DNA of 64,000 bases, taken from NCBI GenBank assembly GCA_902596665.1, contig CACJUN010000001.1:1-64000 (forward strand), in the 5' to 3' direction. Below, one piece after another: positions 19,248 to 29,067 of the stretch; position 1 is the stretch's first letter, and each line of letters starts with the position of its first letter. Made by a program: the position numbers and the translations under genes. A model generated the notes under the pieces. The model saw nothing but the letters and a program-made list of their open reading frames with translations, had not been told where the DNA came from and did no database searches. This DNA is from an uncultured SAR86 cluster bacterium. GTDB taxonomy: Bacteria; Pseudomonadota; Gammaproteobacteria; Magnimaribacterales; AG-339-G14.

Positions 19248-20050
19248 CGAATCTTCGAAAGTTATTTTCAATTTCTAATCTGCCAACATTAGATAAGGAA
19301 CTGATTTTGTGTCACATCCTCAAAATTGAAAGAGTTGATCTTTATAAAAAGTCTGATATTGAAATTCAAGATACAACAAACAAAGCCTTTACAGACCTTG
19401 TAAAGAAGAGAGAAGAAGGTTTTCCTTTGGCATACATAACAGGCATAAAACCTTTCTGGGATGATGAATTTCAGGTTAATGAAAGTACGTTAATTCCAAG
19501 ACCAGAGTCAGAATTATTAGTAGAAACAGCCATCTCTTTTGATTTAGAGAATTGTTCACTTCTTGAGCTTGGAACAGGATCTGGAGCTATAGGTATGTCT
19601 ATAGCTAAAGAAAAGCCTTTTTGGACTTGTACCTTAACAGATAAAAGTTTTGAAGCTTTATCTGTTGCGAGAGAAAACATGAAAGCTCTAAATCTAAAAA
19701 ACTCTGTTCTAATTCAGCATGATTGGCATAAAAGATGGCTTTTTGAGCCAATGGATTTGATAATTTCTAATCCACCATATATTTGTCGTAATGATCTAGA
19801 TGGTGATGAGGATGGAATTTGGTTTGAGCCACCATCAGCACTTTTTTCTGAGAAAAAGGGACTGGCTGACATTAGTACAATCGTAAAAAATAGTGTTACT
19901 TTCTTAAAAGAAAATGGGAAGTTGCTTTTAGAACATGGATTTGATCAGAAGGATCCTATTAATAAAATGGCAAATCAAAATGACTACAGTGATGTTTCTT
20001 TTTTAAAAGATTTAAATGGAAAATGGAGAGTAGCGTGTCTAACCAAGTGA
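19244..20050 (+). CDS. prmC: Release factor glutamine methyltransferase
   Basis: PrmC (268 residues) methylates the glutamine of the GGQ motif in RF1 and RF2. It has the N-terminal helical domain, the SAM-binding [16 protein letters not shown] and the catalytic NPPYI near residue 177. The GTG start overlaps prfA by 4 bp, so factor and modifying enzyme are coupled. Confidence 0.95.
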   Translation: MTNLRKLFSISNLPTLDKELILCHILKIERVDLYKKSDIEIQDTTNKAFTDLVKKREEGFPLAYITGIKPFWDDEFQVNESTLIPRPESELLVETAISFDLENCSLLELGTGSGAIGMSIAKEKPFWTCTLTDKSFEALSVARENMKALNLKNSVLIQHDWHKRWLFEPMDLIISNPPYICRNDLDGDEDGIWFEPPSALFSEKKGLADISTIVKNSVTFLKENGKLLLEHGFDQKDPINKMANQNDYSDVSFLKDLNGKWRVACLTK

Positions 20051-20793
20051 ACTTTACTGAAAAAGAGCTGATGAAATACAGCAGAAACATCATGCTTACT
20101 GACATAGGGGTTGAAGGACAAAAGCTACTAAAAAATTCTACTGTCACGATTATTGGAGTTGGTGGTTTGGGATGCGCCTGCTCGCAGTATCTGGTTGCAA
20201 GTGGAATTGGTAACTTAAACCTCTTTGATCCTGACCAAGTTGATCTAAGTAACTTACAAAGGCAAATTTTATTTCGTGAAGAGGACTTAAATGCTTTTAA
20301 AGTCGATGCTGCAGTTACATCTTTACTGAGACTTAATCCTGATGTGAATATAAAAAAATTCAGACAAAGTTTTGAAAAAAATAGTGTTCCTGATGAAATA
20401 ACAAAGAGCGAAATTGTTATAGATTGTTCTGATAATTTTGAAACTAGAAGGTATACAAATAATTTTTGTTATAAAAATAAAATACCCTTAATTTCAGGTT
20501 CATGCATTCAGTGGAAAGGGCAGCTTATGAAATTTGATTTCCAAAATGATAGTGCATGTTATGAATGCTTATTCGAAGATACATCTTCGGAAGACTTAAG
20601 CTGCACAGAATCAGCAATATTTTCTCCAATAGTAGGGATAATTGGGTCAATGTTAGCTTCAGAATCAATAAAAACAATTACTAAGATATCCAAGAACTGC
20701 CAAATTTTCCAAGATTATGATTTCAAAGATAATTTAAGCAGGGAAATATCTTTTAAAAAAAATAACCAATGTAAAATTTGTGGTAAGTGTTAA
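20023..20793 (+). CDS. moeB: MoeB/ThiF-family adenylyltransferase (HesA/MoeB/ThiF)
   Basis: The product is an E1-like enzyme that adenylates the C-terminal Gly-Gly of a sulfur carrier (MoaD or ThiS). GVGGLGCACSQYL is the ATP-binding loop, and SNLQRQILF and DCSDNFETRR follow. Two CxxC pairs (CYEC and CKIC) form the zinc site. The ATG at 20023 overlaps prmC by 28 bp. GTG at 20047 would give the usual 4-bp overlap and a protein nearer the E. coli length (about 249), and may be the real start. prmC-moeB is also the Pseudomonas order. Confidence 0.9.
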   Translation: MESSVSNQVNFTEKELMKYSRNIMLTDIGVEGQKLLKNSTVTIIGVGGLGCACSQYLVASGIGNLNLFDPDQVDLSNLQRQILFREEDLNAFKVDAAVTSLLRLNPDVNIKKFRQSFEKNSVPDEITKSEIVIDCSDNFETRRYTNNFCYKNKIPLISGSCIQWKGQLMKFDFQNDSACYECLFEDTSSEDLSCTESAIFSPIVGIIGSMLASESIKTITKISKNCQIFQDYDFKDNLSREISFKKNNQCKICGKC

Positions 20794-21851
20794 TGATGAA
20801 AATCAGAGGATTCATAGAAGGTTTTTATAATAGAAAGCCAAAAAAGAACGATTATGGTTTTGAGAATAGTAATATTACCCATTATATTTATGCGCCAAAA
20901 GAAGATTCTTACATCAGACAAAAATGGCGATTAAAAGATAAATCTCTTGAAGCACGAAGCATTCCCAAAAATATAGCTCAAGTATATACATTATCTCCAG
21001 GAGCAGACTTTAATAGAAAATCTAAGAAGGATTTTAACTTCCTGCTATCAAAGTTTAATTTTGCCATTGATAAAGGATTTTCCGAGGTAGGTTTATTGTT
21101 TGATGATATTGATATAAATAACATTGGAATAGAATCTGATGATAAGGATTTAGGTAAATTTCACGGCGAATTAATTTCAGAGGTAACTACTAAGTTGGGT
21201 CTTAGTAACGGATGGTTTTGTCCATCAATTTATTGCGAAAGCTTTTCTAAAAAGGGAATTCAAAATGATAAGTATCTCGAAGGAGTATCAGAAACCATAA
21301 ATAATGATTTATTTTTCCTTTGGACGGGTCCAAAAGTAATTAGCGATTTTATTTCTCAAGACCACCTCAAAAAGCTAGGTCAAGTAATAAAGAATCCTGT
21401 GGTTATTTGGGATAATTTTTATGCAAACGATTATTGTCCTACAAGACTTTTTTTAGGCGATATTACGGGCAGGGATTTTTTTAAAGGTAATCCTTATGGA
21501 CATGTTATTAATGGCACCGGCCTCATAAAAACTGATGAATTTTTAACATTTAAAGTTTTTGATAAGAAAAAAAAGATAAATTTACCCAGTGAACTGCTAC
21601 CTTTGTTTGATAGTCCATTCAAAAATATCAAGAAATCTGAAATCAATAAAATGATTAGAAATTTTAAAGATATTAAGAAAGCAGTTTTTGAGACTACAGA
21701 TGATAATTTGTTTTTGGAATGGAAACCTTATTTAGTGCAAGCCTTAAACGATATAGAGCTAATAAAAAATTTTAAATCTAAGCAGACTATTGAAACTTAC
21801 TTACATCGAAGATATTCTCCATTAGTAAGTCAGACTTTCAATAAATATTAA
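20793..21851 (+). CDS. GH84 family beta-N-acetylglucosaminidase, O-GlcNAcase-like
   Basis: This 352-residue protein carries the GH84 signature in order: RGFIEGFY at the N-terminus, YIYAPKEDSYIRQKWR, YTLSPG, LLFDDID, FCPSIYCESF, FLWTGPKV, WDNFYANDY followed by RLFLG, and NPYGHVIN. In human OGA the paired Asp of FDD (174/175), the WTG region, the WDN Asp and the ANDY block build the active site, and all have counterparts here. No signal peptide or membrane segment is seen, so it should be cytoplasmic. It shares one base with the moeB stop (TAATG) and stands where murI follows moeB in Pseudomonas. The substrate is unknown: protein O-GlcNAc, muropeptide fragments or glycolipids are possible. Family assignment is firm, function is inference. 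Confidence 0.85.
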   Translation: MMKIRGFIEGFYNRKPKKNDYGFENSNITHYIYAPKEDSYIRQKWRLKDKSLEARSIPKNIAQVYTLSPGADFNRKSKKDFNFLLSKFNFAIDKGFSEVGLLFDDIDINNIGIESDDKDLGKFHGELISEVTTKLGLSNGWFCPSIYCESFSKKGIQNDKYLEGVSETINNDLFFLWTGPKVISDFISQDHLKKLGQVIKNPVVIWDNFYANDYCPTRLFLGDITGRDFFKGNPYGHVINGTGLIKTDEFLTFKVFDKKKKINLPSELLPLFDSPFKNIKKSEINKMIRNFKDIKKAVFETTDDNLFLEWKPYLVQALNDIELIKNFKSKQTIETYLHRRYSPLVSQTFNKY

Positions 21852-21866
21852 TCAAAAGAGGTAATT

Positions 21867-23492
21867 ATGCTGGGTAATATGATGACTGAACCTTTGCTCA
21901 TTTCAGGAATTCTTGAGCATGCAATTCAAAATAATTCTAAAACTGAAATAGTAAGCAAGAGAGTTGAGGGAGACATTCATAGATATTCTATTTTAGATGC
22001 TGCAAAAAGATCAAAGCAGCTTGCCAATGCTTTAGTTAACTTAGGAGTTAAAGAAGGCGATGTTCTCGGCACAATGGCTGTCAATGGCTACCGACATTTT
22101 GAACTTTATTTTGGAATCTCTGGGATTGGAGCAGTATTGCATACTTTAAACCCCAGACTTTTTCCAGAGCAGATAGATTTCATTGTTAATCATGCTGAAG
22201 ACAAGTATCTTTTTATTGATCTTCCTTTTATACCAATAATTGAGGCAGTAGCTAAAAATTTAAAAAATGTGAAAGGCTTCATTGTTTTATGCGATAAAGA
22301 AAACCTTCCCAAAGATTCAAAGCTAGAAAATTTGATGTGTTACGAAGAGTTAATTAAAGATGAAAGTGAAGAGTTTGATTGGCCAACTTTTGACGAAAAC
22401 ACAGCATCTTCTTTGTGTTATACGTCTGGCACAACAGGAAATCCAAAAGGAGTTCTCTATTCTCATAGATCTACAATACTTCATGCTTGGTACTCAAGTG
22501 CAGGAAATGCAATGAATTTAACTTCAAAAAGTGTTGTCCTTCCAGTGGTTCCAATGTTTCACGTTAATGCCTGGGGAGTTCCTTATGCAGCTAGTATGCT
22601 TGGGTGTAAATTAGTATTTCCTGGCCCTTTCACTGATGGAGAGTCTATTTACAACTTGATTAACGATGAAGGAGTAAATAACTTGCTTGGTGTTCCCACA
22701 GTATGGCTCGGATTACTAAATTATTTAGATGAAAAGGACATTACCCTAAAAAATGTAAATTCAGTATTGGTAGGTGGATCTGCCGCTCCTAAGTCGATGA
22801 TAAAAGACTTCCAAGAAAAACATAACGTTTTTCTTTTACATGGGTGGGGAATGACTGAAATGAGTCCTTTAGGGACATTAAATCAAGATACAGCAGAGAT
22901 GGATTTAATGGAGTTAGATGATCGTTATGAGCTTCAAACCAGTCAAGGAAGAGCAATATATGGATGCCAAATTAAAATTGTTAATGATGAAGGAGATACT
23001 TTGCCTAACGATGGGAAAACTTTTGGCAGGTTAATGGTTAAAGGACCAGCAATAATTGAAAGATATTACAAGTCATCAGAAAGCGCTTTAGAAAATGGTT
23101 GGTTTGATACTGGAGATGTATCAACTATTTCGCCAGATGGATACATGAGGATAGTAGATAGGAGTAAGGATGTAATCAAGTCTGGAGGTGAGTGGATAAG
23201 TTCTATTGACCTAGAAAATACCGCCCTCGGATGCCCTGGAGTTCTAGAAGCATGTGTCGTTGGAGTTGCTCATGAAAAATGGGATGAGAGACCTCTACTG
23301 TTTGTCGTTAAAAATTCTGACGAATGTACAAAAGAATCTGTTTTGGAGTATCTTTCTGATAAAGTTGCAAAGTGGTGGTTGCCTGATGATGTGATTTTCA
23401 TTGATGAGTTACCTCATGGAGCAACCGGAAAACTATTAAAAACAGGTTTAAGAGAAGATTATAAAAATCATTTAATTACAAAAGGAGATTGA
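21867..23492 (+). CDS. Acyl-CoA synthetase (AMP-forming), AlkK/DmdB-like
   Basis: The 541-residue ANL-superfamily enzyme activates a carboxylic acid with ATP and CoA. The P-loop [11 protein letters not shown] (about 184-194), the adenylate-binding [33 protein letters not shown] and the C-terminal catalytic Lys in ATGKLLKT are all present. It most resembles medium-chain fatty-acid and methylmercaptopropionate-CoA ligases, but the acid cannot be named from sequence. A good ribosome site (AGAGG) precedes the ATG. A MaoC hydratase follows by one base, which suggests joint work on acyl-CoAs. Confidence 0.85.
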   Translation: MLGNMMTEPLLISGILEHAIQNNSKTEIVSKRVEGDIHRYSILDAAKRSKQLANALVNLGVKEGDVLGTMAVNGYRHFELYFGISGIGAVLHTLNPRLFPEQIDFIVNHAEDKYLFIDLPFIPIIEAVAKNLKNVKGFIVLCDKENLPKDSKLENLMCYEELIKDESEEFDWPTFDENTASSLCYTSGTTGNPKGVLYSHRSTILHAWYSSAGNAMNLTSKSVVLPVVPMFHVNAWGVPYAASMLGCKLVFPGPFTDGESIYNLINDEGVNNLLGVPTVWLGLLNYLDEKDITLKNVNSVLVGGSAAPKSMIKDFQEKHNVFLLHGWGMTEMSPLGTLNQDTAEMDLMELDDRYELQTSQGRAIYGCQIKIVNDEGDTLPNDGKTFGRLMVKGPAIIERYYKSSESALENGWFDTGDVSTISPDGYMRIVDRSKDVIKSGGEWISSIDLENTALGCPGVLEACVVGVAHEKWDERPLLFVVKNSDECTKESVLEYLSDKVAKWWLPDDVIFIDELPHGATGKLLKTGLREDYKNHLITKGD

Positions 23493-23493
23493 A

Positions 23494-23946
23494 ATGGCGG
23501 GATTAGTACCAGCAGATACTTTAAAAGATTACATAGGAAAAGATATGGGTACATCAGATTGGTTGGAAATTGATCAAGAAAGAATAAATCAATTTGCTGA
23601 TGTAACGTTAGATCATCAATTCATTCATGTCGATGAAGAAAAGGCAACACCATTATTCGGTTCCACCATTGCTCATGGTTTTCTTTCATTATCTTTGATG
23701 GCTGGAATGCCTGCTCCTCAAGTAGCTCCAGATAATATGAAAATGGCTTTTAATTATGGTTTAGATAAGGTTAGATTTCTAACTCCTGTAAATGTTGGCT
23801 CAAAAGTTCGAACAAAAGCCACTTTGTTATCTGTAGATGATAAAGGAGATGGAAGGTATCTAGTTAAAAATGAAATAAAAATGGAAATTGAAGGGCAAGA
23901 AAAACCAGCATATGTAGCTGAAGCTCTTACTATGTATGTGACTTAG
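23494..23946 (+). CDS. MaoC-like (R)-specific enoyl-CoA hydratase/dehydratase
   Basis: The 150-residue single hot-dog domain carries the catalytic D-x4-H pair (Asp40, His45 in DHQFIH) and the GSTIAHGFLSLSL overhang segment of MaoC enzymes, which hydrate trans-enoyl-CoA. It is coupled to the acyl-CoA ligase one base upstream. The two probably process the same acyl chain, but which chain is unknown. Its stop overlaps the opposite-strand gatB stop by 4 bp. Confidence 0.85.
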   Translation: MAGLVPADTLKDYIGKDMGTSDWLEIDQERINQFADVTLDHQFIHVDEEKATPLFGSTIAHGFLSLSLMAGMPAPQVAPDNMKMAFNYGLDKVRFLTPVNVGSKVRTKATLLSVDDKGDGRYLVKNEIKMEIEGQEKPAYVAEALTMYVT

Positions 23947-25382
23947 ACTAATTTCTTTTTTAGAATCTCATTTACCAGCTTAGGATTGGCCTTGCCTTTG
24001 GATTCTTTCATTACCTGGCCCACAAAAAATCCAAATAAACGATCTTTCCCAGAAAGAAACTGTTCTTTTTGATCAGGATTATTATTTATAACCTTTTCTA
24101 TTATCTCTTCAATCTCGTTGTCGTCTGATATTTGCTCTAAACCCAGGTCTTGAATGCTTTTGGAAACCGATAAATCTGGATTTTCCCATATGTTTTCCAG
24201 AACCTTTTTCGTAGCTTGTCCAGAGATTTTTTCTTCCTTGAGATAAGTCAGTAGTTCGGCGAATTTGACCGCATCAACTTTTGAGTCTTTAGCCTCTACG
24301 TCAAATTTATTTAATATGGCTGAGAAGTCTCCTAATATCCAATTTGTCACAAGCTTAGGATCATCAATATTAACCAAGGTTTTTTCAAAGAAATCTGCAA
24401 GTTCTAGATCATATGTAAGATTCCTCGCATCATATTCTGATAGACCTAATTCATTTATAAATCTTTCTTTTTTCTCATCAGGTAGTTCTGGTAATTCATT
24501 TTTGATCCTTTGGATTTGATCAGATGTTATTTGAATAGGGATTATGTCTGGTTCAGGAAAATATCTATAGTCGTTAGCTTCCTCTTTCGATCTCATTGAT
24601 CTAGTAGTGTTATTTATTGCATCAAACAGCCTAGTCTCTTGAACAATCTCTTCTCCTTTTTCTAGACAAGAAATTTGACGTTTTATTTCAAAATTAATTG
24701 CTTTTTCGACAAATTTGAAAGAATTTATATTTTTAAGTTCAGTTCTTGTGCCTAATTTTTTATCACCTTTCTTTCTTACAGAGACATTTGCATCACATCT
24801 CATTGAACCCTGAGACATATTCCCATCAGAAATTTCCAAAGCACAAACAATAGAATGAATTTTTTTTAAGTAAGCAACCGCTTCTTCAGAATTCGACATA
24901 TCTGGCTCAGAGACAATTTCTAATAATGGTGTGCCAGCTCTATTAAGATCAATCGCAGTCTCATTTTCAAATAGATCATGTATCGACTTCCCCGCATCTT
25001 CTTCGAGATGAGCTCTTGTGATACCAATCGTTTTAATCTCCTGATCTCCTAATTGAATTTCAATTGATCCTTTACCTACTATTGGATCATCCAGTTGACT
25101 TATTTGATAACCTTTTGGTAAATCAGGATAAAAATAGTTTTTTCTAGCAAAACCTACTTTCTCAGCAATCTCTGCATTGATAGCAACTCCAAACTTTATA
25201 GCCTTTTCAATGGCTTTCTCATTTAAAACTGGAAGAGTTCCTGGCATGCCAAGATCAACTTCGCATGCTTGCAGATTCTGATCAGATCCAAATTTAGTTG
25301 GGGCATTAGAAAAGATTTTAGATTCTGAATTCAACTGAACATGAATTTCCAGTCCAATGACACTTTCCCAATTGCCTTTCAT
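23943..25382 (-). CDS. gatB: Asp/Glu-tRNA amidotransferase subunit B
   Basis: GatB (479 residues) binds misacylated Glu-tRNA-Gln or Asp-tRNA-Asn, phosphorylates the side chain and passes it to ammonia from GatA. The N-terminal GLEIHVQL, ARKNYFYPDLPKGYQISQ, GSMRCDANVSVR and DYRYFPEPD are the family blocks. The C-terminal helical and YqeY-type tail is complete. It overlaps gatA by 4 bp. Confidence 0.97.
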   Translation of the reverse strand: MKGNWESVIGLEIHVQLNSESKIFSNAPTKFGSDQNLQACEVDLGMPGTLPVLNEKAIEKAIKFGVAINAEIAEKVGFARKNYFYPDLPKGYQISQLDDPIVGKGSIEIQLGDQEIKTIGITRAHLEEDAGKSIHDLFENETAIDLNRAGTPLLEIVSEPDMSNSEEAVAYLKKIHSIVCALEISDGNMSQGSMRCDANVSVRKKGDKKLGTRTELKNINSFKFVEKAINFEIKRQISCLEKGEEIVQETRLFDAINNTTRSMRSKEEANDYRYFPEPDIIPIQITSDQIQRIKNELPELPDEKKERFINELGLSEYDARNLTYDLELADFFEKTLVNIDDPKLVTNWILGDFSAILNKFDVEAKDSKVDAVKFAELLTYLKEEKISGQATKKVLENIWENPDLSVSKSIQDLGLEQISDDNEIEEIIEKVINNNPDQKEQFLSGKDRLFGFFVGQVMKESKGKANPKLVNEILKKKLV

Positions 25383-26803
25383 TTTTCACCTAACTGAAAT
25401 TTATTAGAAATATTTAAAAGCGAGGACTCCTCTAAAATGTTTCCTATGAATTGTATTCCAAGGGGCATATTATTCTTTTCTCCAAATGGTACAGATGTAG
25501 CAGGTAAACCTCCAAGGTTTGCAGGAATAGTAAAAATATCCTGTTTATACATTTCAACGGGATCAGTTATTGAACCTAAATCAAAAGCTTCTCCAGATGT
25601 TGTAGGCAACATTACTGATGTAACATCTTTGAATGCATTAACAAAATCACTTGAAATCAGGTTTCTTATCTTTTGTGCCTTTTTATAGTAAGCGTCGTAA
25701 AATCCTGAAGATAAGCAATAAGTTCCTATAAGTATCCTTTTTTTTGTTTCGTTTCCAAAACCTTCTCCTCTAGATTTAAAATATAGATCTTCGAGATTTT
25801 CAACGTTCTCAGCTCTGTATCCAAACCTGATCCCATCATATCTAGATAAGTTAGCTGAACATTCAGCAGGGGCTATTACGTAATAAACTGGTAATGATAA
25901 TTCTAAATTTGGCAATTCAATCTCTTTCGTCTTAATGTTTAGTTTTTCTAGCCTCTCGATAGCTTTACCATAATTTTTTGATAAATCTTCATCTCCAAAA
26001 GAATGAATTAAATCAGTAACCAAACCAACAACATGCTCAAATTCACTTGATTCACAATCTTCAGAAAAATTGGGAACTTCCGCTTTTATCGAAGTAGCAT
26101 CTTTTGAGTCATACCCAGATATGCATTGAAGAGCAATCGCCGCATCTTTTATATTTTTTGCAAGTATTCCTCCTTGATCAAGACTGGATGCAAAGGCAAT
26201 CATTCCATACCTAGATACTCTTCCGTAGGTTGGCTTAATTCCCGCTATACCGCAAAATGAAGCAGGTTGTCTTATAGATCCTCCTGTATCAGTTCCAGTT
26301 GAAAAGCTACTGAAGTTTGCGGCAACCGCTGCTGCAGATCCTCCAGAAGAACCTCCTGGAGTTTTATTAATGTTAAGAGGATTTTTTACTGCCCCATAAA
26401 AGCTTGTTTCATTTGAAGATCCCATCGCAAATTCATCCATGTTTGCCTTTCCTAGACAAATTGATCCAGCCTGTTCTAACTTTTCTACAACTGTTGCCGA
26501 GTAGGGAGGATAAAAATTATCCAACATTTTTGATCCACATGATGTTTTGATACCTTTAGTACAAAAAATGTCTTTGTGTACCATTGGTATTCCATTCAAA
26601 GGAACATCTTCTTGGCTCTTTTTGGACCCATCAGACTTTTTTGCTTTCTCAAGCGCTTTTTCAAAATCATTGGATACAAAGATATTGAGATCTTCTTTAT
26701 CTTCTATTACCGAAATATAATTTTCTACCAGCTCTACGGAAGAAAATTTCTTTTCTTTTAAGCCATCTATCTGCTCTTGAAGTGTTAATGTTTCCAAACT
26801 CAT
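25379..26803 (-). CDS. gatA: Asp/Glu-tRNA amidotransferase subunit A
   Basis: GatA (474 residues) is the amidase that releases ammonia from glutamine. The Ser-cisSer-Lys triad is present as Lys77 (HKDIF), Ser152 (GGSSGGSAAAV) and Ser176 (GGSIRQPA). The gene directly follows gatC with no gap (TAAATG) and overlaps gatB. Confidence 0.97.
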   Translation of the reverse strand: MSLETLTLQEQIDGLKEKKFSSVELVENYISVIEDKEDLNIFVSNDFEKALEKAKKSDGSKKSQEDVPLNGIPMVHKDIFCTKGIKTSCGSKMLDNFYPPYSATVVEKLEQAGSICLGKANMDEFAMGSSNETSFYGAVKNPLNINKTPGGSSGGSAAAVAANFSSFSTGTDTGGSIRQPASFCGIAGIKPTYGRVSRYGMIAFASSLDQGGILAKNIKDAAIALQCISGYDSKDATSIKAEVPNFSEDCESSEFEHVVGLVTDLIHSFGDEDLSKNYGKAIERLEKLNIKTKEIELPNLELSLPVYYVIAPAECSANLSRYDGIRFGYRAENVENLEDLYFKSRGEGFGNETKKRILIGTYCLSSGFYDAYYKKAQKIRNLISSDFVNAFKDVTSVMLPTTSGEAFDLGSITDPVEMYKQDIFTIPANLGGLPATSVPFGEKNNMPLGIQFIGNILEESSLLNISNKFQLGEK

Positions 26804-27091
26804 TTATTCAATAACTTTTGGCACGAGGTAAAATCCGTCTTCAGTTTTATTTGAAGTTTTTTGCAGACTTTCTCTGTTGATATCTTCTGAAACTACGTCT
26901 TCTCTTAAATTAAAGTTATCTTTTATTGGATGACTCAGTTCTTCTATTTGATCACAATCAATTTTATTGATTTTATCAATCATATTCATCGTCAAATTAA
27001 GATCCTCCTTCAATTTATCTCTCAGATTATCGTCAATTTTAATCTTAGATAATTTCGAAAGATTTTCTAAAGTTTCATCATTTATTGTCAT
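26804..27091 (-). CDS. gatC: Asp/Glu-tRNA amidotransferase subunit C
   Basis: GatC (95 residues) clamps GatA to GatB. The start MTINDETLENLSKLSKIKI matches the family. A longer in-frame ORF to 27172 would run through the promoter region and adds unrelated residues. The C-terminus DGFYLVPKVIE is typical. It heads gatCAB and is divergent from mreB with an 80-bp gap. Confidence 0.92.
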   Translation of the reverse strand: MTINDETLENLSKLSKIKIDDNLRDKLKEDLNLTMNMIDKINKIDCDQIEELSHPIKDNFNLREDVVSEDINRESLQKTSNKTEDGFYLVPKVIE

Positions 27092-27120
27092 TTTTTTAAA
27101 TTTTATTTTATTGCTATTTC

Positions 27121-27149
27121 TTGCCCCTTCGACACAGCATTGATACGAT
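27121..27149 (+). promoter_or_regulatory. Possible mreB promoter
   Basis: TTGCCC (27121-27126), a 17-bp spacer and TACGAT (27144-27149) match four of six bases at each box. The predicted start near 27156 leaves a leader of about 16 bases before mreB. The matches are modest. This 80-bp gap must hold signals for both mreB and gatC. Confidence 0.35.
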
Positions 27150-27171
27150 TCGCTTATAAAACGAGAAAGCA

Positions 27172-28212
27172 ATGGTACTAAAATATTTTAGAGGATTATA
27201 CTCCAATGATTTATCAATTGATCTTGGAACAGCAAATACTCTTGTTTACGTCCGAGATAAAGGAATTGTCCTCAATGAACCTAGTGTAGTTGCGATTAGA
27301 AAAACTGAAGGGGCAAGAACAGTAGTAGCAGTTGGAACTGAAGCAAAAAGGATGCTTGGAAGAGTTCCAGGAAACATTGAAGCAATAAGACCACTGAAAG
27401 ATGGAGTGATAGCAGATTTTCAGGTTACTGAGAAAATGCTTCAACATTTTATTCAACAAGTTCATGGCGATAATTTTATGCGACCTAGCCCGAGAATTCT
27501 TGTGTGCGTACCTTGTCAGTCAACACAAGTGGAGCGAAGAGCAATCAGAGAGTCTGTGCTTGGAGCTGGAGCAAGAGAAGTAAGATTAATAGAAGAGCCT
27601 ATGGCGGCTGCAATTGGAGCAGGACTTCCTGTAGAGGAGGCTTTTGGATCCATGGTAGTTGATATTGGTGGCGGTACCACTGAGGTTGCTATTCTGGCGC
27701 TTAATGGAGTGGTTTACTCAAATTCACTAAAAACTGGTGGAGACAGGCTTAATGAATCAATAATTTCTTATTTAAGAAGAAAATATGGAATTCTCATTGG
27801 TGAATCTACCGCTGAAAGAATAAAAGAAACTATTGGATGTGCTACTCCTGAAAGTGAGTTACAAGAGATGGAAATTAGAGGGCGTAATTTAGCTGAGGGC
27901 GTGCCTAACACTCTCTCTATTTCAAGTTTAGAAGTATATGAAGCAATGTCTGGCCCCCTATCTTCTATATTGCAAGCAATTAAAAATGGTCTTGAGCAAT
28001 CTCCGCCTGAGCTGAGTTCCGATATATCAGAAAGAGGAATTGTTTTGACTGGTGGAGGAGCCTTACTCAGAGACCTTGATGTTATGATCTCAGAACAAAC
28101 AGGTATACCTGTTATCCCAGCTGATGACCCTCTTACTTGCGTTGCAAGAGGAGGGGGAGTTGCCTTAGAAATAATGGATAAATACGATATCGATCTTTTA
28201 TCAACAGATTAA
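27172..28212 (+). CDS. mreB: Rod-shape protein MreB
   Basis: MreB (346 residues) is the bacterial actin that guides lateral wall synthesis on the inner membrane. [25 protein letters not shown] and the C-terminal [10 protein letters not shown] match the ATPase fold. Similarity to E. coli MreB is high throughout. A rod-shaped or elongated cell is implied. Confidence 0.98.
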   Translation: MVLKYFRGLYSNDLSIDLGTANTLVYVRDKGIVLNEPSVVAIRKTEGARTVVAVGTEAKRMLGRVPGNIEAIRPLKDGVIADFQVTEKMLQHFIQQVHGDNFMRPSPRILVCVPCQSTQVERRAIRESVLGAGAREVRLIEEPMAAAIGAGLPVEEAFGSMVVDIGGGTTEVAILALNGVVYSNSLKTGGDRLNESIISYLRRKYGILIGESTAERIKETIGCATPESELQEMEIRGRNLAEGVPNTLSISSLEVYEAMSGPLSSILQAIKNGLEQSPPELSSDISERGIVLTGGGALLRDLDVMISEQTGIPVIPADDPLTCVARGGGVALEIMDKYDIDLLSTD

Positions 28213-28221
28213 TAATCCCTT

Positions 28222-29067
28222 ATGGCCAAGGAGCATAAACAAGCTGTAATTGCTCAAAAAGCCATTTTTACAACTGGCTCCATGAGACTTTCCAGAGTGG
28301 TTCCATCTATACTCTTTGCCATTTTAATTCTCGCAGCTGATGTTCGATTTAATGTAGGTGAAAAAGTAAAGATTTATGTTGGCTTTGCTACTGAGCCTAT
28401 CATTTATATACCGCAATTTGTAAGAGGAGGATGGATTTCTTTTGCTGATTATTTCGAGGATAGAGAAATATTACAAAATGAAATACTTCGCTTAGAAAAA
28501 GATGTAGATGATCAAAGATTCAATCTTATAAATTATGAAAGGGTCCTTCAGGAAAATATAGAACTGAAGAAATTACTGGGATATCTAGAAAAGACTAGTA
28601 AAAAAGAGTTCATCTATGGCGAAATAGAAGAGATAAATTATGCTCCTAAACCTTCACTAACTGTGGGGATTGATAGGAGTCAAAAAGCTGATCAAATGGT
28701 AGCATTTAATTGGACGGGCTTGATAGGATCGGTAGAGTTATCAGCAGGATCCAAAGTTGAAATTAAACCAATCTTTGCTGAAGATTCTCAAATTCCTATA
28801 AGGAATAGAAGGACAAATTCAAACATGATTTTGGTTGGAACTGATATGCCTCAGAATTTTTTAATTAAAGGATTAAAGAAAAATGAAGATATTGTTCCAG
28901 GCGATAAACTTGTAACATCTGGTCTTGGCAAGAAATATCCCAAAGGAATTGATGTAGGAATAGTTAATAAAATTTCAGCAACATCAAATAATGAATTTTT
29001 AGAAATTGAGGTACTAGGAACTTCAGAATTTAGTTCTGGCGATCAAATTTTGTTAACTTTACCGTAA
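28222..29067 (+). CDS. mreC: Rod-shape protein MreC
   Basis: MreC (281 residues) has a short cytoplasmic tail, one membrane segment (about 26-40), a periplasmic coiled coil (about 75-115, with ENIELKKLLGY) and a beta-rich domain with GDKLVTSGLGKKYPKGIDVG. It links MreB to periplasmic synthases such as PBP2. It follows mreB by 9 bp and shares one base with mreD. Confidence 0.95.
   Translation: MAKEHKQAVIAQKAIFTTGSMRLSRVVPSILFAILILAADVRFNVGEKVKIYVGFATEPIIYIPQFVRGGWISFADYFEDREILQNEILRLEKDVDDQRFNLINYERVLQENIELKKLLGYLEKTSKKEFIYGEIEEINYAPKPSLTVGIDRSQKADQMVAFNWTGLIGSVELSAGSKVEIKPIFAEDSQIPIRNRRTNSNMILVGTDMPQNFLIKGLKKNEDIVPGDKLVTSGLGKKYPKGIDVGIVNKISATSNNEFLEIEVLGTSEFSSGDQILLTLP

Noticed and set aside
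27092-27172. 27-codon extension of gatC
   Set aside because: It runs through the divergent promoter region and is not found in GatC proteins.
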